Assembly: GCA_016222945.1 (NCBI GenBank)
Contig: JACRPY010000003.1
Coordinates: forward strand, 149,699 to 213,698
DNA: 64,000 nucleotides
Direction: 5' to 3'
From: Methanobacterium sp.
GTDB lineage: Archaea; Methanobacteriota; Methanobacteria; Methanobacteriales; Methanobacteriaceae
Positions 17,514 to 27,569 of the stretch are shown one piece after another. How positions within the stretch are numbered: position 1 is the stretch's first letter; the number at the start of each line of letters is the position of its first letter. A model generated the notes under the pieces. The model saw only the letters and a list, made by a program, of their open reading frames with translations, searched no databases and was not told where the DNA came from. The translations under genes and the position numbers were made by a program.

Positions 17514-18002
17514 ATGATGATGGTTTCTATGATAACCCGTAGATTAAAAAAGGGAAAAACCTATGAAGACTTCCGTAAGGCCTGGTACCATACAATTGGT
17601 TTTGGAATGGACTCTGATACGCCGCCAAAACCTCCATTAGGGCACCTTTATACAGTTGTAAATGCCTTTGATCCTCAAGAGATAATAGTAATAGGTTTTG
17701 GACCCGAAATATCAGAAGAATCTCTTAAGGCCGTTTTAAATATAGATGTCAAGGACAGACTGGATAATCCATTGGATGATGTTATTGAACCTGAAATAGG
17801 TCGTTCATTCGGGGTTTTAGTTTCTGAAGACGATTTTTCTCCAGAGGGAGAATTGGAATATCAAAATCCGTCTGTAAGTGGAGTAAAAACTGATATTAAA
17901 GAGCTGAAAGGATTACTGAGTTTGGTAAAAACAGAGATTGAAGTGGCTTCTGCCAAAAGAGATCGTGCTAAAAAAAAGCATGTAGAAGATTATTCCATGT
18001 GA
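17514..18002 (+). CDS. Soluble alpha/beta protein, unknown
   Basis: The product of about 162 residues starts at ATG 17514. GAGGTG lies 5-10 nt before it, while the in-frame ATG at 17490 has no ribosome site. The N-terminal part (MMMVSMITRRLKKGKTYEDF, then RKAWYHTIGFG) is like a ferredoxin-fold alpha-beta barrel monomer such as EthD/antibiotic monooxygenase types, but no catalytic motif is clear. The C-terminus is a charged helix (VASAKRDRAKKKHVED). The function is not assigned. Confidence 0.6.
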   Translation: MMMVSMITRRLKKGKTYEDFRKAWYHTIGFGMDSDTPPKPPLGHLYTVVNAFDPQEIIVIGFGPEISEESLKAVLNIDVKDRLDNPLDDVIEPEIGRSFGVLVSEDDFSPEGELEYQNPSVSGVKTDIKELKGLLSLVKTEIEVASAKRDRAKKKHVEDYSM

Positions 18003-18029
18003 TTTATGTAGATTTTATTCCAAAATTAT

Positions 18030-19373
18030 TTGAAGGTTGAGAATATTAAAAGGAAAATCTTGTTAGTGTTAATTGTTTTAATAATCCTAGCAGTTTTTTT
18101 GGGAATAACAGCATTAAACATAAAACAGTCCACATCAGCATCAAAACTGGTACAGCCCTCTGATCTTGTATATATTGGTGCATTTAAATTGCCTGACACT
18201 CCTGGAGGCATGGGTTGGGAATGGGCAGGAAATGAAATGAGTGCTATGACCTATTACCCTACTGGTGATTCTAACGGGACTTCAGACGGGTTTCCAGGAT
18301 CTATTTATGGGACCGGTAATGATCAGCTTAAATATATTTCCGAAATCAGCATTCCTGTCCCTGTAATTTCCCAGAATAAAAATCCAGGTGATCTAAATAC
18401 AGCAGAAACATTACAAGATTTTAAAAATGTTTTGGGCACTAAGATTGAGGGAATGGAATTACCTAAAGTGGGTTTGGAATATCTTCCAAAACAGGGAAAT
18501 CAAACATCAGACAAGTTATATTATTGTTTTGGGCAGCACATACAAGATCAAGAGCGAAATCCCAGTCATGGTTGTTTTGAATTGAATCTTTCAAACCCAC
18601 AATTAGCTGGTGACTGGAAAATAGATAACCAACTTAACTATCTTACAACTTATTACATCTTCTCCATACCAAAGGAATGGGCAGATATCAACACCCCAGG
18701 CAAATACATTGTAACCGGCAGGTACAGAGATGGAGGTCAAGGTAGTCAGGGTCCCTGTATATTTGCCTACGGACCCTGGAATGAAGGAAATCCACCTCTT
18801 TCAGGAACTGAATTATCAAATATCCCTCTGCTCCAGTATTCTTCCATAACAGATCCAGAAAACCATGTAATGGACAATTATAAGCATTCAGATGAATGGA
18901 ACGGAGGTGCCTGGCTAAATTCCCGTGATAAATCCGCTGTAATATTTGTAGGTACAAAGGGAATAGGAAATACGTGGTATGGTTTCTCTGATGGCACTGT
19001 ATGGCCAACAAGTGGTGAAGGTCCATTTCCACCGGTACCTGTAATATCTCCCACTTTTTACGGAGAAGATTTAAGAGGTTGGTGGAGTGATAGTTTCCAG
19101 GCACAAATACTCTTCTATGACCCTGCAGATCTAGCTGAAGTTGCTAAGGGAACTATGCAACCATATGACCCCCAACCCTATGCAAAACTAAATATTGACC
19201 AATATCTATTCAACATAAAATCCTCCAAACAAAAAGATCGTGTGGGTGCAGTAGCTTTTGACCGTGGACGAGGTATTCTATACGTTTTAGAACCATTAGT
19301 TGATGGTGATAAACCCATTATTCACGTTTGGCAGATCAAAGATTCAAAAACAGACCCTGCAAATAAGAAATAG
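18030..19373 (+). CDS. Secreted/anchored beta-rich protein, unknown
   Basis: The 447-residue protein begins with a basic stretch and one hydrophobic helix (ILLVLIVLIILAVFLGITAL), so most of it lies outside the cell. The body is Trp-, Gly- and Pro-rich with repeated aromatic motifs (WEWAGNEMSAMTYYP, GRYRDGGQGSQGPCIFAYGP, DEWNGGAWLNSRDKSAVIFVG), suggestive of a beta-propeller or lectin-like fold. TTG 18030 is the apparent start. I do not recognise the family. Confidence 0.6.
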   Translation: MKVENIKRKILLVLIVLIILAVFLGITALNIKQSTSASKLVQPSDLVYIGAFKLPDTPGGMGWEWAGNEMSAMTYYPTGDSNGTSDGFPGSIYGTGNDQLKYISEISIPVPVISQNKNPGDLNTAETLQDFKNVLGTKIEGMELPKVGLEYLPKQGNQTSDKLYYCFGQHIQDQERNPSHGCFELNLSNPQLAGDWKIDNQLNYLTTYYIFSIPKEWADINTPGKYIVTGRYRDGGQGSQGPCIFAYGPWNEGNPPLSGTELSNIPLLQYSSITDPENHVMDNYKHSDEWNGGAWLNSRDKSAVIFVGTKGIGNTWYGFSDGTVWPTSGEGPFPPVPVISPTFYGEDLRGWWSDSFQAQILFYDPADLAEVAKGTMQPYDPQPYAKLNIDQYLFNIKSSKQKDRVGAVAFDRGRGILYVLEPLVDGDKPIIHVWQIKDSKTDPANKK

Positions 19374-19523
19374 TAATAAAAAAATATTTTTTAAGAGTTA
19401 ATCATTCTGATGCCGGGTTTATACCTTTAAAAGTGAAATACCATAATATTCCTAAGAATATACTTATAAAAAAGTTTCTAAATTTTATTTCTGTTTTAAA
19501 ACATAAAACACGTATTTTAGCAT

Positions 19524-20765
19524 TTACTTATTACTTGATTTTTTTGATAATTTGGAGCTTAAAGATAGGAATAAGTCAAAAATAGGCATTATTACTGTTC
19601 CTGCGATCTTTACCTTATATTTAAAGCCTCTTCCTCCCAGTTCTTTTGAAACATCACCTAACAATTCAGGAATATCCAATTTTTGAGGGCATGCCTTTAC
19701 ACATTTTCCGCAGCCATTACAAAGCCCTGCATGAGATTCAGCTCCACTCATAATTCCTCCAAGGCGCGTCAGGTAAGTGAAGGACTGTCCTTCATCAAAC
19801 AAGTATTTGTGGTTATAAAGTTCAAAACAAGAAGGAATGTCCACCCCAAAAGGACAGGGCATACAATAACCACAGGTAGTGCAATCTATTTTCATACTGC
19901 TTCTATAAACATCTTTAACCTCTTCGTAAAGTTTTAGCTCGCCTTCAGTTAGAGAACCCTGCAGAGCTTCTTCTGCAACCTTAATATTTTCCTTAATTTG
20001 ATCCAATTCACCCATTCCAGAAACAACACATGTAACTTCAGGGTGGTTTAAAACCCATCTTAAAGCCCAGTCAGCAGGGCTTCTTTTAATATCAGATTTA
20101 TCCCATATTTGAATTGTTGCTTCCGGTACTTCCCCAGCAAGAAGCCCTCCTTTTAAAGGTTCCATAATGAAAACAGCGACTCCTTTAGATGCTGCATATT
20201 TAACTCCCTCTGTACCTGCCTGATTTTTTTCATCTAAATAATTGTACTGGATTAAACACATATCCCAATCATATGCATCTACAATTCCTTTAAAAGCATC
20301 TCCATTGTCATGGAAGGAGAAACCTATATTTTTTATTTTGCCTTTTGATCTAGCATCTTCTAAAAATTCCAAAACTCCTAGTTTTTTAAGCCTTTCAAAA
20401 CTTCCTTTACCCAGAGCATGAATGAGATAATATTCAATGCAATCTGTCTGAAGCTTTTCAAGCTGAGTATTTAGATATTTTTCCATATCTTCGTATTTTT
20501 TAACTGACCATGATGGCATTTTAGTGCAGAGCTTTACTTTCTCTCTGTATCCATCTTTTAGTATTTCTCCTAAAAATGATTCGCTTGATCCGCCATGATA
20601 AGGAAACGCCGTGTCAATAAAGTTCACTCCATTATCTATTGCGTAATAAATCTGTTCCTTGGCACTTTCTTTGTCAATTCTGCCGTTTTTTGTCGGCATT
20701 CTCATTGCGCCGAATCCAAGTGCAGATATTTCATCGTTATTTTTTTTAATTCTCCTTATTTGCAT
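19524..20765 (-). CDS. Aldo/keto reductase fused to a two-cluster ferredoxin-like domain
   Basis: The 413-residue protein has an AKR barrel at residues ~1-290, with the catalytic tetrad in [11 protein letters not shown] (Asp, Tyr), LCTKMPSW (Lys) and [10 protein letters not shown] (His). A C-terminal part carries [11 protein letters not shown] and [12 protein letters not shown], enough cysteines for two 4Fe-4S clusters. This fusion is common in anaerobes and suggests electrons come from ferredoxin-type carriers. The substrate is unknown. It lies 9 bp after a paralog and probably shares the TetR-controlled transcript. Confidence 0.88.
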   Translation of the reverse strand: MQIRRIKKNNDEISALGFGAMRMPTKNGRIDKESAKEQIYYAIDNGVNFIDTAFPYHGGSSESFLGEILKDGYREKVKLCTKMPSWSVKKYEDMEKYLNTQLEKLQTDCIEYYLIHALGKGSFERLKKLGVLEFLEDARSKGKIKNIGFSFHDNGDAFKGIVDAYDWDMCLIQYNYLDEKNQAGTEGVKYAASKGVAVFIMEPLKGGLLAGEVPEATIQIWDKSDIKRSPADWALRWVLNHPEVTCVVSGMGELDQIKENIKVAEEALQGSLTEGELKLYEEVKDVYRSSMKIDCTTCGYCMPCPFGVDIPSCFELYNHKYLFDEGQSFTYLTRLGGIMSGAESHAGLCNGCGKCVKACPQKLDIPELLGDVSKELGGRGFKYKVKIAGTVIMPIFDLFLSLSSKLSKKSSNK

Positions 20766-20774
20766 TTTATCAGC

Positions 20775-22001
20775 CTATTTATCTCCTTTATTTATTTTAT
20801 TTGCTTTTCTTCCCATTATCATTCCATTAATTGCCAAGTAAAATTTGAATAATGGAGGCACGACTTTTGTTAAAATGCCTTCCATATCTCCTGATACATC
20901 TTCTAAAAGATCCATGATAGGTAAATCCTGAGGACAGTGCTTTTCACATTTTCCGCATTTTATGCATTTGGATGCGTAAGCACCTTCATGGAAAACTCCA
21001 AGACCCAGTGCATATTGCAATTGGTTCTGTCTTTTATTTCCAAAAATGTGTGTGCTATCATAGAATTCAAAACATCTGGCTATATCTACTCCTGCAGGGC
21101 AGGGCATACAATACTGACATCCAGTACATCCTATTTTCATCAAATCCCTGTATTTATCTCTAACTTTTTCTACTAACTCCAATTCTTCTGATTTTAAGGA
21201 ATTAGGTAATGATTCCTCTGCAATTCGAAGATTCTCTTCTATATGTTCTTCTTCATTCATCCCTGAAAGTACACATGTAACTTCTGGATGATTTAATATC
21301 CATCTTAAGGCCCATTCTGCAGGTGTTCTTTTAATTTCCGCCTGATTCCATATATCTTCCACTTCAGAGGGTATATTTTTTGTCAAATTGCCCCCTCTAA
21401 ATGGTTCCATAATTATTATTCCCAATCCTTTCTCTGCTGCATATTCTAAACCTTCAGTCCCTGCTTGATTCTCTTCATCCAGATAATTATACTGAATCAT
21501 GCAAAAATCCCAATCGTAAGCATCCACAATTTCCTTAAAAAGTTCTTTATCGCCATGAAATGAAAATCCTGCATTAATTATTTTCCCCGATGTTTTTAAT
21601 TTATCCAGAAATTCCAGTGCCTCCAACTTCAGCATTTTTTCCCAGCTGGGATGATTAAGGCCATGTAACATGTAGTAATCAAAATAGTGAGTATTAAAAT
21701 TTTCCAGCTGGACTTTAAAAATATTTTCCATGTCTTCTGCCTTATTTACATTCCACGGTGGAAGTTTCGTTGCAATTTTAACCTTTTCTCGGTATCCCTC
21801 GCCAAGAGCCCTACCCACCAATGGTTCATTCATGTAAGCTATGGCAGTATCGATGTAGTTAACACCATGATCTATAGCATATCTAATCTGTTCTGTAGCC
21901 CGCTTTTCATCTGCTCTACCATTCTTTGTTGGTAATCTCATTGCACCAAACCCAAGTGCTGATATTTCATCCCCTGTTTTTTTTATGATTCTTTTTTGCA
22001 A
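20775..22001 (-). CDS. Aldo/keto reductase fused to a two-cluster ferredoxin-like domain (paralog)
   Basis: The 408-residue protein has the same architecture as the following gene: AKR barrel with YIDTAIAYMNE, IATKLPPW and YYMLHGLNHP, then CTGCQYCMPCP and CIKCGKCEKHCP. The two copies are tandem duplicates that have diverged throughout. The TetR-type palindrome GACT-N4-AGTC sits 25-36 bp before its start, and tetR itself is 69 bp upstream on the same strand, so the order tetR-AKR-AKR is a likely regulated unit. Confidence 0.88.
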   Translation of the reverse strand: MQKRIIKKTGDEISALGFGAMRLPTKNGRADEKRATEQIRYAIDHGVNYIDTAIAYMNEPLVGRALGEGYREKVKIATKLPPWNVNKAEDMENIFKVQLENFNTHYFDYYMLHGLNHPSWEKMLKLEALEFLDKLKTSGKIINAGFSFHGDKELFKEIVDAYDWDFCMIQYNYLDEENQAGTEGLEYAAEKGLGIIIMEPFRGGNLTKNIPSEVEDIWNQAEIKRTPAEWALRWILNHPEVTCVLSGMNEEEHIEENLRIAEESLPNSLKSEELELVEKVRDKYRDLMKIGCTGCQYCMPCPAGVDIARCFEFYDSTHIFGNKRQNQLQYALGLGVFHEGAYASKCIKCGKCEKHCPQDLPIMDLLEDVSGDMEGILTKVVPPLFKFYLAINGMIMGRKANKINKGDK

Positions 22002-22025
22002 TTAAACACCTCATTCTTCTTGATT

Positions 22026-22037
22026 GACTTGTCAGTC
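22026..22037. promoter_or_regulatory. TetR-type operator upstream of the aldo/keto reductases
   Basis: The palindrome GACTTGTCAGTC (GACT-N4-AGTC) has flanking TT and GA bases. The same half-sites with the same spacing occur at 22680-22691 before tetR, which makes it the likely binding site of that regulator. Confidence 0.6.
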
Positions 22038-22070
22038 GAATAATTTTATAAAAATAAATTTTATCTAATC

Positions 22071-22631
22071 TTATCGGGAGATTCCATCCCAAAACAGATC
22101 AAATGCCATATCTTTAATCTCAGAGTTCCTTTTATCAGGATACTTTTCAAAATAACTAACTGAAGTCACCACATTACCCCATAAGTAATCCATAATCAAT
22201 TCATATGGCACATCTTTGATTTTTTGTTTTTCTAAACCCACAATATAAGCCTCTATTAACCTTTCATATCGGGTTTCAATCTCTTTTTTAGTTAAAGAAG
22301 TGATATAAGGGGAACAATGGAAGCTAAGTATAAACTGAAACATTTCAGAATTATTAAATCCAAAATCAACCATTGCCGTCCACAGAGATTTTATATTTTC
22401 CTTAAATGATTTTTCAATGTTGTAATGGTCATCGATTTCATTGAGCATGGATTTTTTGGAATATAAATACAAACGATTGATTAATTCTTCTTTGCTTTTA
22501 AAATAATGGAATAATGTTCCTGTGGCTACTCCTGCAGTTTTTGCAATTTCTGCAGTGGAAGTTCCATGAAATCCATTTTCAACAAAAAGTTTCAATGCTG
22601 CACCAAGTATCTTTTTTTCTTTTTCCTTCAA
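22071..22631 (-). CDS. TetR/AcrR-family transcriptional regulator
   Basis: The 186-residue protein has the TetR N-terminal DNA-binding domain: [20 protein letters not shown], then [21 protein letters not shown] helical ligand domain follows. TTG 22631 is the start, preceded by GGGGTTAAT. Identical-type palindromes in front of this gene and in front of the aldo/keto reductases point to autoregulation plus control of those reductases. The ligand is probably a small hydrophobic or carbonyl compound, which is inference from the targets. Confidence 0.88.
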   Translation of the reverse strand: MKEKEKKILGAALKLFVENGFHGTSTAEIAKTAGVATGTLFHYFKSKEELINRLYLYSKKSMLNEIDDHYNIEKSFKENIKSLWTAMVDFGFNNSEMFQFILSFHCSPYITSLTKKEIETRYERLIEAYIVGLEKQKIKDVPYELIMDYLWGNVVTSVSYFEKYPDKRNSEIKDMAFDLFWDGISR

Positions 22632-22666
22632 AGATTAACCCCATAATTTTTAATTCAGTGATAAGA

Positions 22667-22691
22667 ATATATATTTATAGACTGATTAGTC
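22667..22691 (-). promoter_or_regulatory. tetR promoter with overlapping operator
   Basis: A TATA-like run (minus strand CTATAAATATATAT, 22680-22667) abuts the palindrome GACTGATTAGTC (22680-22691). A bound TetR dimer would block TATA/BRE recognition. The site shares GACT-N4-AGTC with 22026-22037. Confidence 0.55.
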
Positions 22692-22741
22692 AATTTAATA
22701 TTTAAAGTTTACGATTATAATTCTAAATCATTTCATTTTAA

Positions 22742-24043
22742 TTACATCATATCTTCAATACTTTGGTTTTCAGGGTCAAAATTAATGAATTTACGCACTG
22801 AAGGCATGAAAAACAGGCTGATAAAAACCAGCACCCCCAATAGGAAACATACCATAAAGATTGCCCGTATAGGGAAAAATTGGGCTAAAACCCCTCCAAT
22901 TATCATTGCAAGAGGTATAAGTGCAATTATTAACGTATTCACCAGTGCCATCACTTTACCCATCATATTGTCCGGTACTATAGACTGGATTGATGATATA
23001 ACAAAAACATTGACTACAGATCCTGAAATACCTGCAATAAACAACATAATTACCATTAAATAAAATTCTGTGATTAATGCAAATGCTACAAGACATAAGT
23101 TAGATATTGTGACCGATACAAACATCACCACTGCTTTTTTAGGAGAGGGCACATTTATAATTGATAGGAAAATCATACCCAGAAATATTCCTACAGTAAA
23201 ACTAGCAATTGTAACACCATATTTAGCCGCTCCAAGTCCTGGAGTGAACTGGAAGAGAGGAATAAGCAGCACTATTGCAATGTGAGCAAGGAAACTGGAA
23301 ATTGAGAAGATGAGCAAAATATAGAAAAGCCCCTTCAAATTGTAGATAAATGAAAATGACTCCCTGATATCACTTTTAAAATCATCCAATGTAATTTTAG
23401 ATTCTCTACTTTTAGGGATTTGAGCAAAGCTTATGGAAGCTCCAGATACAATAAAAGATATTCCATTAACTAAAAACATCAATGGAGCACCAATAAGCGC
23501 AAAAAGGATCCCTCCAATGGAATTTCCTAGAATATCGGCTCCAGTGTATGCCATGCCAAAAAGTGAATTTGCATTAGTTAATTTATCTTTAGGAACCATT
23601 TGAGGTATCACTGAAGTTGCAGCAGGGCTGAAAAAGGCACCGCAAATTCCTAGAATGATCCCTGCTAGAAAAACCATCCATATCTCTAATAAGCCCATAA
23701 ATGCAACTGCAGCCACTAAAATAATGGTAATTCCTCTGATCGCGTCCATTACTATCATTAATTTTTTCCTGTTGTATCGATCTACCACCACCCCTGCAAA
23801 TGGCGATAATAAAACTGCAGGAAGAAGAGATGTTGCCATTAAGGTTCCCATAAGAGCCGGAGAACCTGTTAAAGCCAAAACCCAGAATCCAAGCGCTATT
23901 TCATAAATCATATCTCCCATTACAGAGACGAACTGTCCTTGTAGAAGTAAAAATAAGCTTAATGATAAAAAACCTTTCTTCTCAGGCAATGAATCTTTTC
24001 GTTCTTTTTTATTAGCTGGTTTTATTGTTTTTTCACTTTCCAT
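22742..24043 (-). CDS. MFS transporter (drug-efflux type)
   Basis: The 433-residue protein has twelve predicted helices and the MFS loop 2-3 motif (GVVVDRYNRKKLMIVMDA). It resembles the MdtH/enterobactin-exporter-like MFS_3 group. ATG 24043 is preferred (GGTGAAAAGT upstream) over GTG and TTG slightly earlier. It is divergent from a marR gene with repeated palindromes between them, so drug-inducible control is likely. A decayed relative lies at 16506-16766. Confidence 0.87.
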   Translation of the reverse strand: MESEKTIKPANKKERKDSLPEKKGFLSLSLFLLLQGQFVSVMGDMIYEIALGFWVLALTGSPALMGTLMATSLLPAVLLSPFAGVVVDRYNRKKLMIVMDAIRGITIILVAAVAFMGLLEIWMVFLAGIILGICGAFFSPAATSVIPQMVPKDKLTNANSLFGMAYTGADILGNSIGGILFALIGAPLMFLVNGISFIVSGASISFAQIPKSRESKITLDDFKSDIRESFSFIYNLKGLFYILLIFSISSFLAHIAIVLLIPLFQFTPGLGAAKYGVTIASFTVGIFLGMIFLSIINVPSPKKAVVMFVSVTISNLCLVAFALITEFYLMVIMLFIAGISGSVVNVFVISSIQSIVPDNMMGKVMALVNTLIIALIPLAMIIGGVLAQFFPIRAIFMVCFLLGVLVFISLFFMPSVRKFINFDPENQSIEDMM

Positions 24044-24070
24044 ACTTTTCACCAATTAATACTACGCATA

Positions 24071-24098
24071 TCAAACTATTTGTATCTCAAACTATTTG
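24071..24098. promoter_or_regulatory. Directly repeated MarR-type operator
   Basis: TCAAACTATTTG occurs twice exactly (24071-24082 and 24087-24098), 16 bp apart. Each copy contains the inverted half-sites CAAA-CTA-TTTG. They lie between the divergent MFS and marR genes. Confidence 0.55.
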
Positions 24099-24157
24099 GG
24101 AACTATAATATATACTTATCGGAATATTTATATCAAAAAAATAATAGAATACTAAAT

Positions 24158-24586
24158 ATGGATGAAGAAGATATACGGGTAATTATGGGCCTTTTCGATG
24201 GAATAGGAGATAAACTTATAAAACAGAGCAAAATAACCCTGAAAATCTATCAAAAATTAACCATAGCCGAAGCTAATGCAATTTATGCAATAGGTATTGA
24301 AGAACCCAAAACAATGAAACAACTCGCAGAAACATTGGATGTTGCAGTAAGTACACCCACAAGAACTGTAGATAGATTGGTAGAAAAAGGATATGCAAAT
24401 CGGACAGTTGGAACAAAAGACCGAAGACAGGTTTTAATTGAATTAACTCCCAAAGGAAAAAAATTATTCGTAGAAATGGATGAAGAAGGGCTGGAAATAA
24501 TCAAGAAAATGTTAATAAACCTTCAAGATGAGGAAATAGAAGCTTTTAAAAACATATTGCTTAAAGTACGTGATAGTATGGAGTGA
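24158..24586 (+). CDS. MarR-family transcriptional regulator
   Basis: The product of about 142 residues starts at ATG 24158. A TTG start at 24080 would run the protein through the operator repeats. The winged helix is clear: ANAIYAIGIEEPKTMKQLAE, then VSTPTRTVDRLVEKGYANR, the DRRQVLIELTPKGKKLF wing. It most likely represses the divergent MFS exporter and itself. A ligand is not evident. Confidence 0.88.
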   Translation: MDEEDIRVIMGLFDGIGDKLIKQSKITLKIYQKLTIAEANAIYAIGIEEPKTMKQLAETLDVAVSTPTRTVDRLVEKGYANRTVGTKDRRQVLIELTPKGKKLFVEMDEEGLEIIKKMLINLQDEEIEAFKNILLKVRDSME

Positions 24587-24753
24587 AATATAGTTATAAT
24601 CAACAATTATTTAAGAAGTATTGGGAAAAATTTGGGCATACCTATTTAATATGGTTTAAACAAAATATAAACAGTTAATAAATAGACAATTGTCTTTCAA
24701 AGATGATAAATATTTAATCAAATATTGAATTACTATAACATAGGAGTGAAATT

Positions 24754-25248
24754 GTGCATAATCTAGAAAAATTAAGTTCATTTAAGGAGTACATTCCTTT
24801 AACAAGGAAATCTAATGATCGTAACATTGGACTCTTAGTAGATGGACCTAATATGCTTCGGGCAGAGTTCAATCTTGATCTGGAGATGATAAAAGAAATA
24901 ATAACAGAAAGTGGAGATATAAAGGTTGCAAAAGTCCTTTTAAACCAGTACGCCTCAGATAAACTTATAGAGGCTGTTGTAAATCAGGGTTTTACCCCAA
25001 TAATAGTTGCTGGAGATGTTGATGTCCAGCTGGCTGTAGAAGCATTTGAACTTATTCATAATCCTAATATTGATGTTATTGCACTTATGACACGTAATGC
25101 TGATTTTTTACCTTTAATAAATATTGCTAAAGAAAAAGGAAAAGAAACAATTGTAATTGGGGCCGAACCCGGGTTCAGTATAGCATTAAAGAACTCTGCA
25201 GACAGCGCTATTGTCTTAAATACTGATGCATCCCCTGGAACAGCTTAA
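24754..25248 (+). CDS. NYN-domain protein (TIGR00288/LabA-like)
   Basis: The 164-residue protein starts at GTG 24754 after AGGAGTG. It has the NYN (PIN-like) nuclease layout with conserved acidic residues: [12 protein letters not shown] (Asp), [16 protein letters not shown] (Asp pair), and [15 protein letters not shown] (Asp). Family members are predicted metal-dependent RNases, and this archaeal subfamily is conserved but uncharacterised. It stands alone. Confidence 0.82.
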   Translation: MHNLEKLSSFKEYIPLTRKSNDRNIGLLVDGPNMLRAEFNLDLEMIKEIITESGDIKVAKVLLNQYASDKLIEAVVNQGFTPIIVAGDVDVQLAVEAFELIHNPNIDVIALMTRNADFLPLINIAKEKGKETIVIGAEPGFSIALKNSADSAIVLNTDASPGTA

Positions 25249-25536
25249 TTCTTTAATTATCTTTTAATAGCTCCTTATTTTTCTTAAATTTTTATTACAA
25301 ATATATTAAGTAATATACCTTATTTCTAAAAAATAAGTACTAAATGACTTTTTTAACCATTTATTTTAATTTTAGCATATTAAATCAAATAATATACAAT
25401 TTATAACTATAAAATTCCCCTTTACATATACATACCCTCCAAATTGATATTAAACTTGCATAGATAAAAATAAATTTATTAACTATTTAAAATAACAATT
25501 ATTCACAAAATGTTAATTAAATGGAGGAATAAAAAA

Positions 25537-25800
25537 ATGAAGGAACAAGTTGGAGAAGTAAAAAATCAAGTGCTAACAACCATAGCAACATTGATGACAA
25601 CTGCATTTGGGTTAATTGCAGCATTAGCATGGAATGACGCGATAAAAGCAATTATTATTGCATATGTAGGTAAGGGAAACGATATAACTGGTTTACTGAT
25701 TTATGCAGTACTAATTACTATAATTGCAGTTATTGCAACAATATTAATTGGTAGAGCAATAGCTAAACCTGCAGTTCAAGAAGTTAGAATCGTGGAATAA
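25537..25800 (+). CDS. DUF5654-type small membrane protein
   Basis: The 87-residue product starts at ATG 25537, 7 nt after GGAGG. An ATG 27 bp upstream lacks a site. An amphipathic start (EQVGEVKNQVLTTIATLMTT) leads into a helix with FGLIAALAWNDAIKAII and a second helix (LLIYAVLITIIAVIATILI). The pattern AALAWNDAI matches the DUF5654 family found in archaea and some bacteria. No function is known. Confidence 0.7.
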   Translation: MKEQVGEVKNQVLTTIATLMTTAFGLIAALAWNDAIKAIIIAYVGKGNDITGLLIYAVLITIIAVIATILIGRAIAKPAVQEVRIVE

Positions 25801-25832
25801 ATTATTTTTCCATATTTTTTCTTTTTTTATTA
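25801..25832 (+). terminator. T-rich archaeal terminator
   Basis: Directly after the stop codon come runs ATTTTT, ATTTTTT and CTTTTTTTATT, a poly-T pattern typical of archaeal termination. Confidence 0.5.
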
Positions 25833-25986
25833 ATATTCTTTATTGCATTAAATTTTGAAATAACACCTTATTTCAGTGGATATGACTATTTTTTACCTAT
25901 TAAAATATTATAATGCTTAGAAAATAGAATACTACAAATTAAATGAGTTTAATAGGATTACCAATATAAATATCTAAGGAGATAAA

Positions 25987-26432
25987 ATTGAACTGTTAGA
26001 CAGTATTCTTGGACCAAGTATTAATAATTTAAAGATTGAAGGAAATATGGATGAACTTTTAAGATTATTAGAAGCAGTTAAAAGTAGATTAGCAGTTATT
26101 GAAGCTTTAGGATGGATAGGTGACTCAAGAGCAGTTGAACCCTTAATAAAAGAGTTAAAAACAGGTACATATTCAGCAAGATATGTTACTATAGCTTAGG
26201 GGAAATCAAAGATGAAAGAGCTGTTGAACCCCTGATATGTGCTTTAAGCGAAGATGGATATATACGTGACGAAGCTGCGAAAGCCCTAGGGAAAATAAAA
26301 GATCCACATGCGGTTGAACCGCTGCAAAGAGCTGTAAAAGACAGCCATATAGAGGTTCAAATGAACGCCAGAAGAGCTTTAATGCAGATAATGCCAAAAA
26401 TTGATTTATATTTTATTTTTTTTATTTACTAA
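25987..26432 (+). pseudogene. HEAT-repeat protein with frameshift and ATT start
   Basis: The frame begins at ATT 25987, 5 nt after AAGGAG. It aligns with the start of the intact paralog at 26646 (ELLDSILGPSINNLKIEGN against GFLDKIFGPNVDELKINRD). HEAT units follow ([20 protein letters not shown]). The frame hits TAG at 26198-26200, where GCTTAGGG stands in place of an expected GCTTTAGGG. Reading on one frame over restores [13 protein letters not shown] and two more HEAT units to TAA at 26430-26432. Loss of one T explains it. A sequencing error is possible, so the gene may be intact in reality. Confidence 0.7.
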
Positions 26433-26645
26433 ATAGCATATTATGACTTTTGGGGATTTTATTAACCTTTAATCAATTTAATGTTAAAAAATTCCATGAA
26501 TCCTACTAAAAACCTTAATAAACAACTATTAAATTAAAAAGTGTCAGTTATGAAGTTATAATAAAATAATTCATCTTAATATAATATACTATAAATTAAA
26601 GAACAATGAATTGATTTTATAGACAAAATTTAATGTGTGATATTA

Positions 26646-27569
26646 ATGGGATTTCTAGATAAAATCTTTGGACCAAATGTAGATGAACTAAAGATAAATA
26701 GGGACATTAACGGATTATTAAAAACACTCAAAAATGGAAATAAATTTGTGGGTGCGCAAGCAGCTAATGCTTTAGGAGTAATAGGAGATCCCAACACAGT
26801 TGGACCTCTAATAAAAGCATTAGAAAATGAAAACTCAGAGATCCGCAAATGTGCTGCTAAATCTCTAGGGAAAATTGGCGACTCTAAATCTGTTGGACCT
26901 CTAATAATTGCCTTAAAAGATAAAAAATATTATGTTCGCGAAAATGCAGCAGAAGCACTCGGATTAATAGGCGATCCTGAAGCTGTTGAGCCCCTAATAA
27001 CTGCTTTAAAAGATAAAAAATATCCAGTTCGCGAAAATGCAACAGATGCTCTTGGCTTAATAGGCGATTCTCGCGCTATCGGGCCGCTGCAAGAAGCATT
27101 AGATGATAAACATTGGGATGTCAGAAAAAAAGCTGATGATGCCATAATACGGATGAATAGAGATGTTGATGAGTGGATAAAATTATTAAATGACATGAGT
27201 GCACATACAAAAGAAGAAGCAGCTAAGTCCTTGGGAAGAAGTGGAGATCCAAAAGCAGTTGAACCCTTAATAAAAGCTTTAAAAGAAAATAAATATGACG
27301 TAATAGCTTATGATTTCCGTGTGAAAGCTGCAGAAGCCCTAGGATGGATGGGGGATCCTCGTGCCATTGAACCTTTAATTAACGTACTAAAAAAAGGAAC
27401 CCCCGCTCTTCGAGAAAATGCCGCAGAAGCTTTAGGTCGAATTGGTGATCCTCGCGCTATCGGGCCGCTGCAAGAAGCATTAGATGATATAAGTTGGGAT
27501 GTTCGAATGAAAGCTGAAAATGCACTTATAAAAATTGAATATAAACTTACTAATGAAAATAGCTTTTAA
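26646..27569 (+). CDS. HEAT-repeat protein (PBS-lyase type)
   Basis: The product of about 307 residues starts at ATG 26646. After an N-terminal GFLDKIFGPN helix it has about eight HEAT/PBS-lyase repeats of ~31 residues with the consensus AAEALGLIGDPEAVEPLI, separated by a 30-residue irregular segment (DVDEWIKLLNDMSAHTKEE). Such repeats form protein-binding solenoids. Nearby repeats are nearly identical in DNA (the IGPLQEALDD units), a sign of recent internal duplication. It is the intact partner of the frameshifted copy upstream. Confidence 0.85.
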   Translation: MGFLDKIFGPNVDELKINRDINGLLKTLKNGNKFVGAQAANALGVIGDPNTVGPLIKALENENSEIRKCAAKSLGKIGDSKSVGPLIIALKDKKYYVRENAAEALGLIGDPEAVEPLITALKDKKYPVRENATDALGLIGDSRAIGPLQEALDDKHWDVRKKADDAIIRMNRDVDEWIKLLNDMSAHTKEEAAKSLGRSGDPKAVEPLIKALKENKYDVIAYDFRVKAAEALGWMGDPRAIEPLINVLKKGTPALRENAAEALGRIGDPRAIGPLQEALDDISWDVRMKAENALIKIEYKLTNENSF

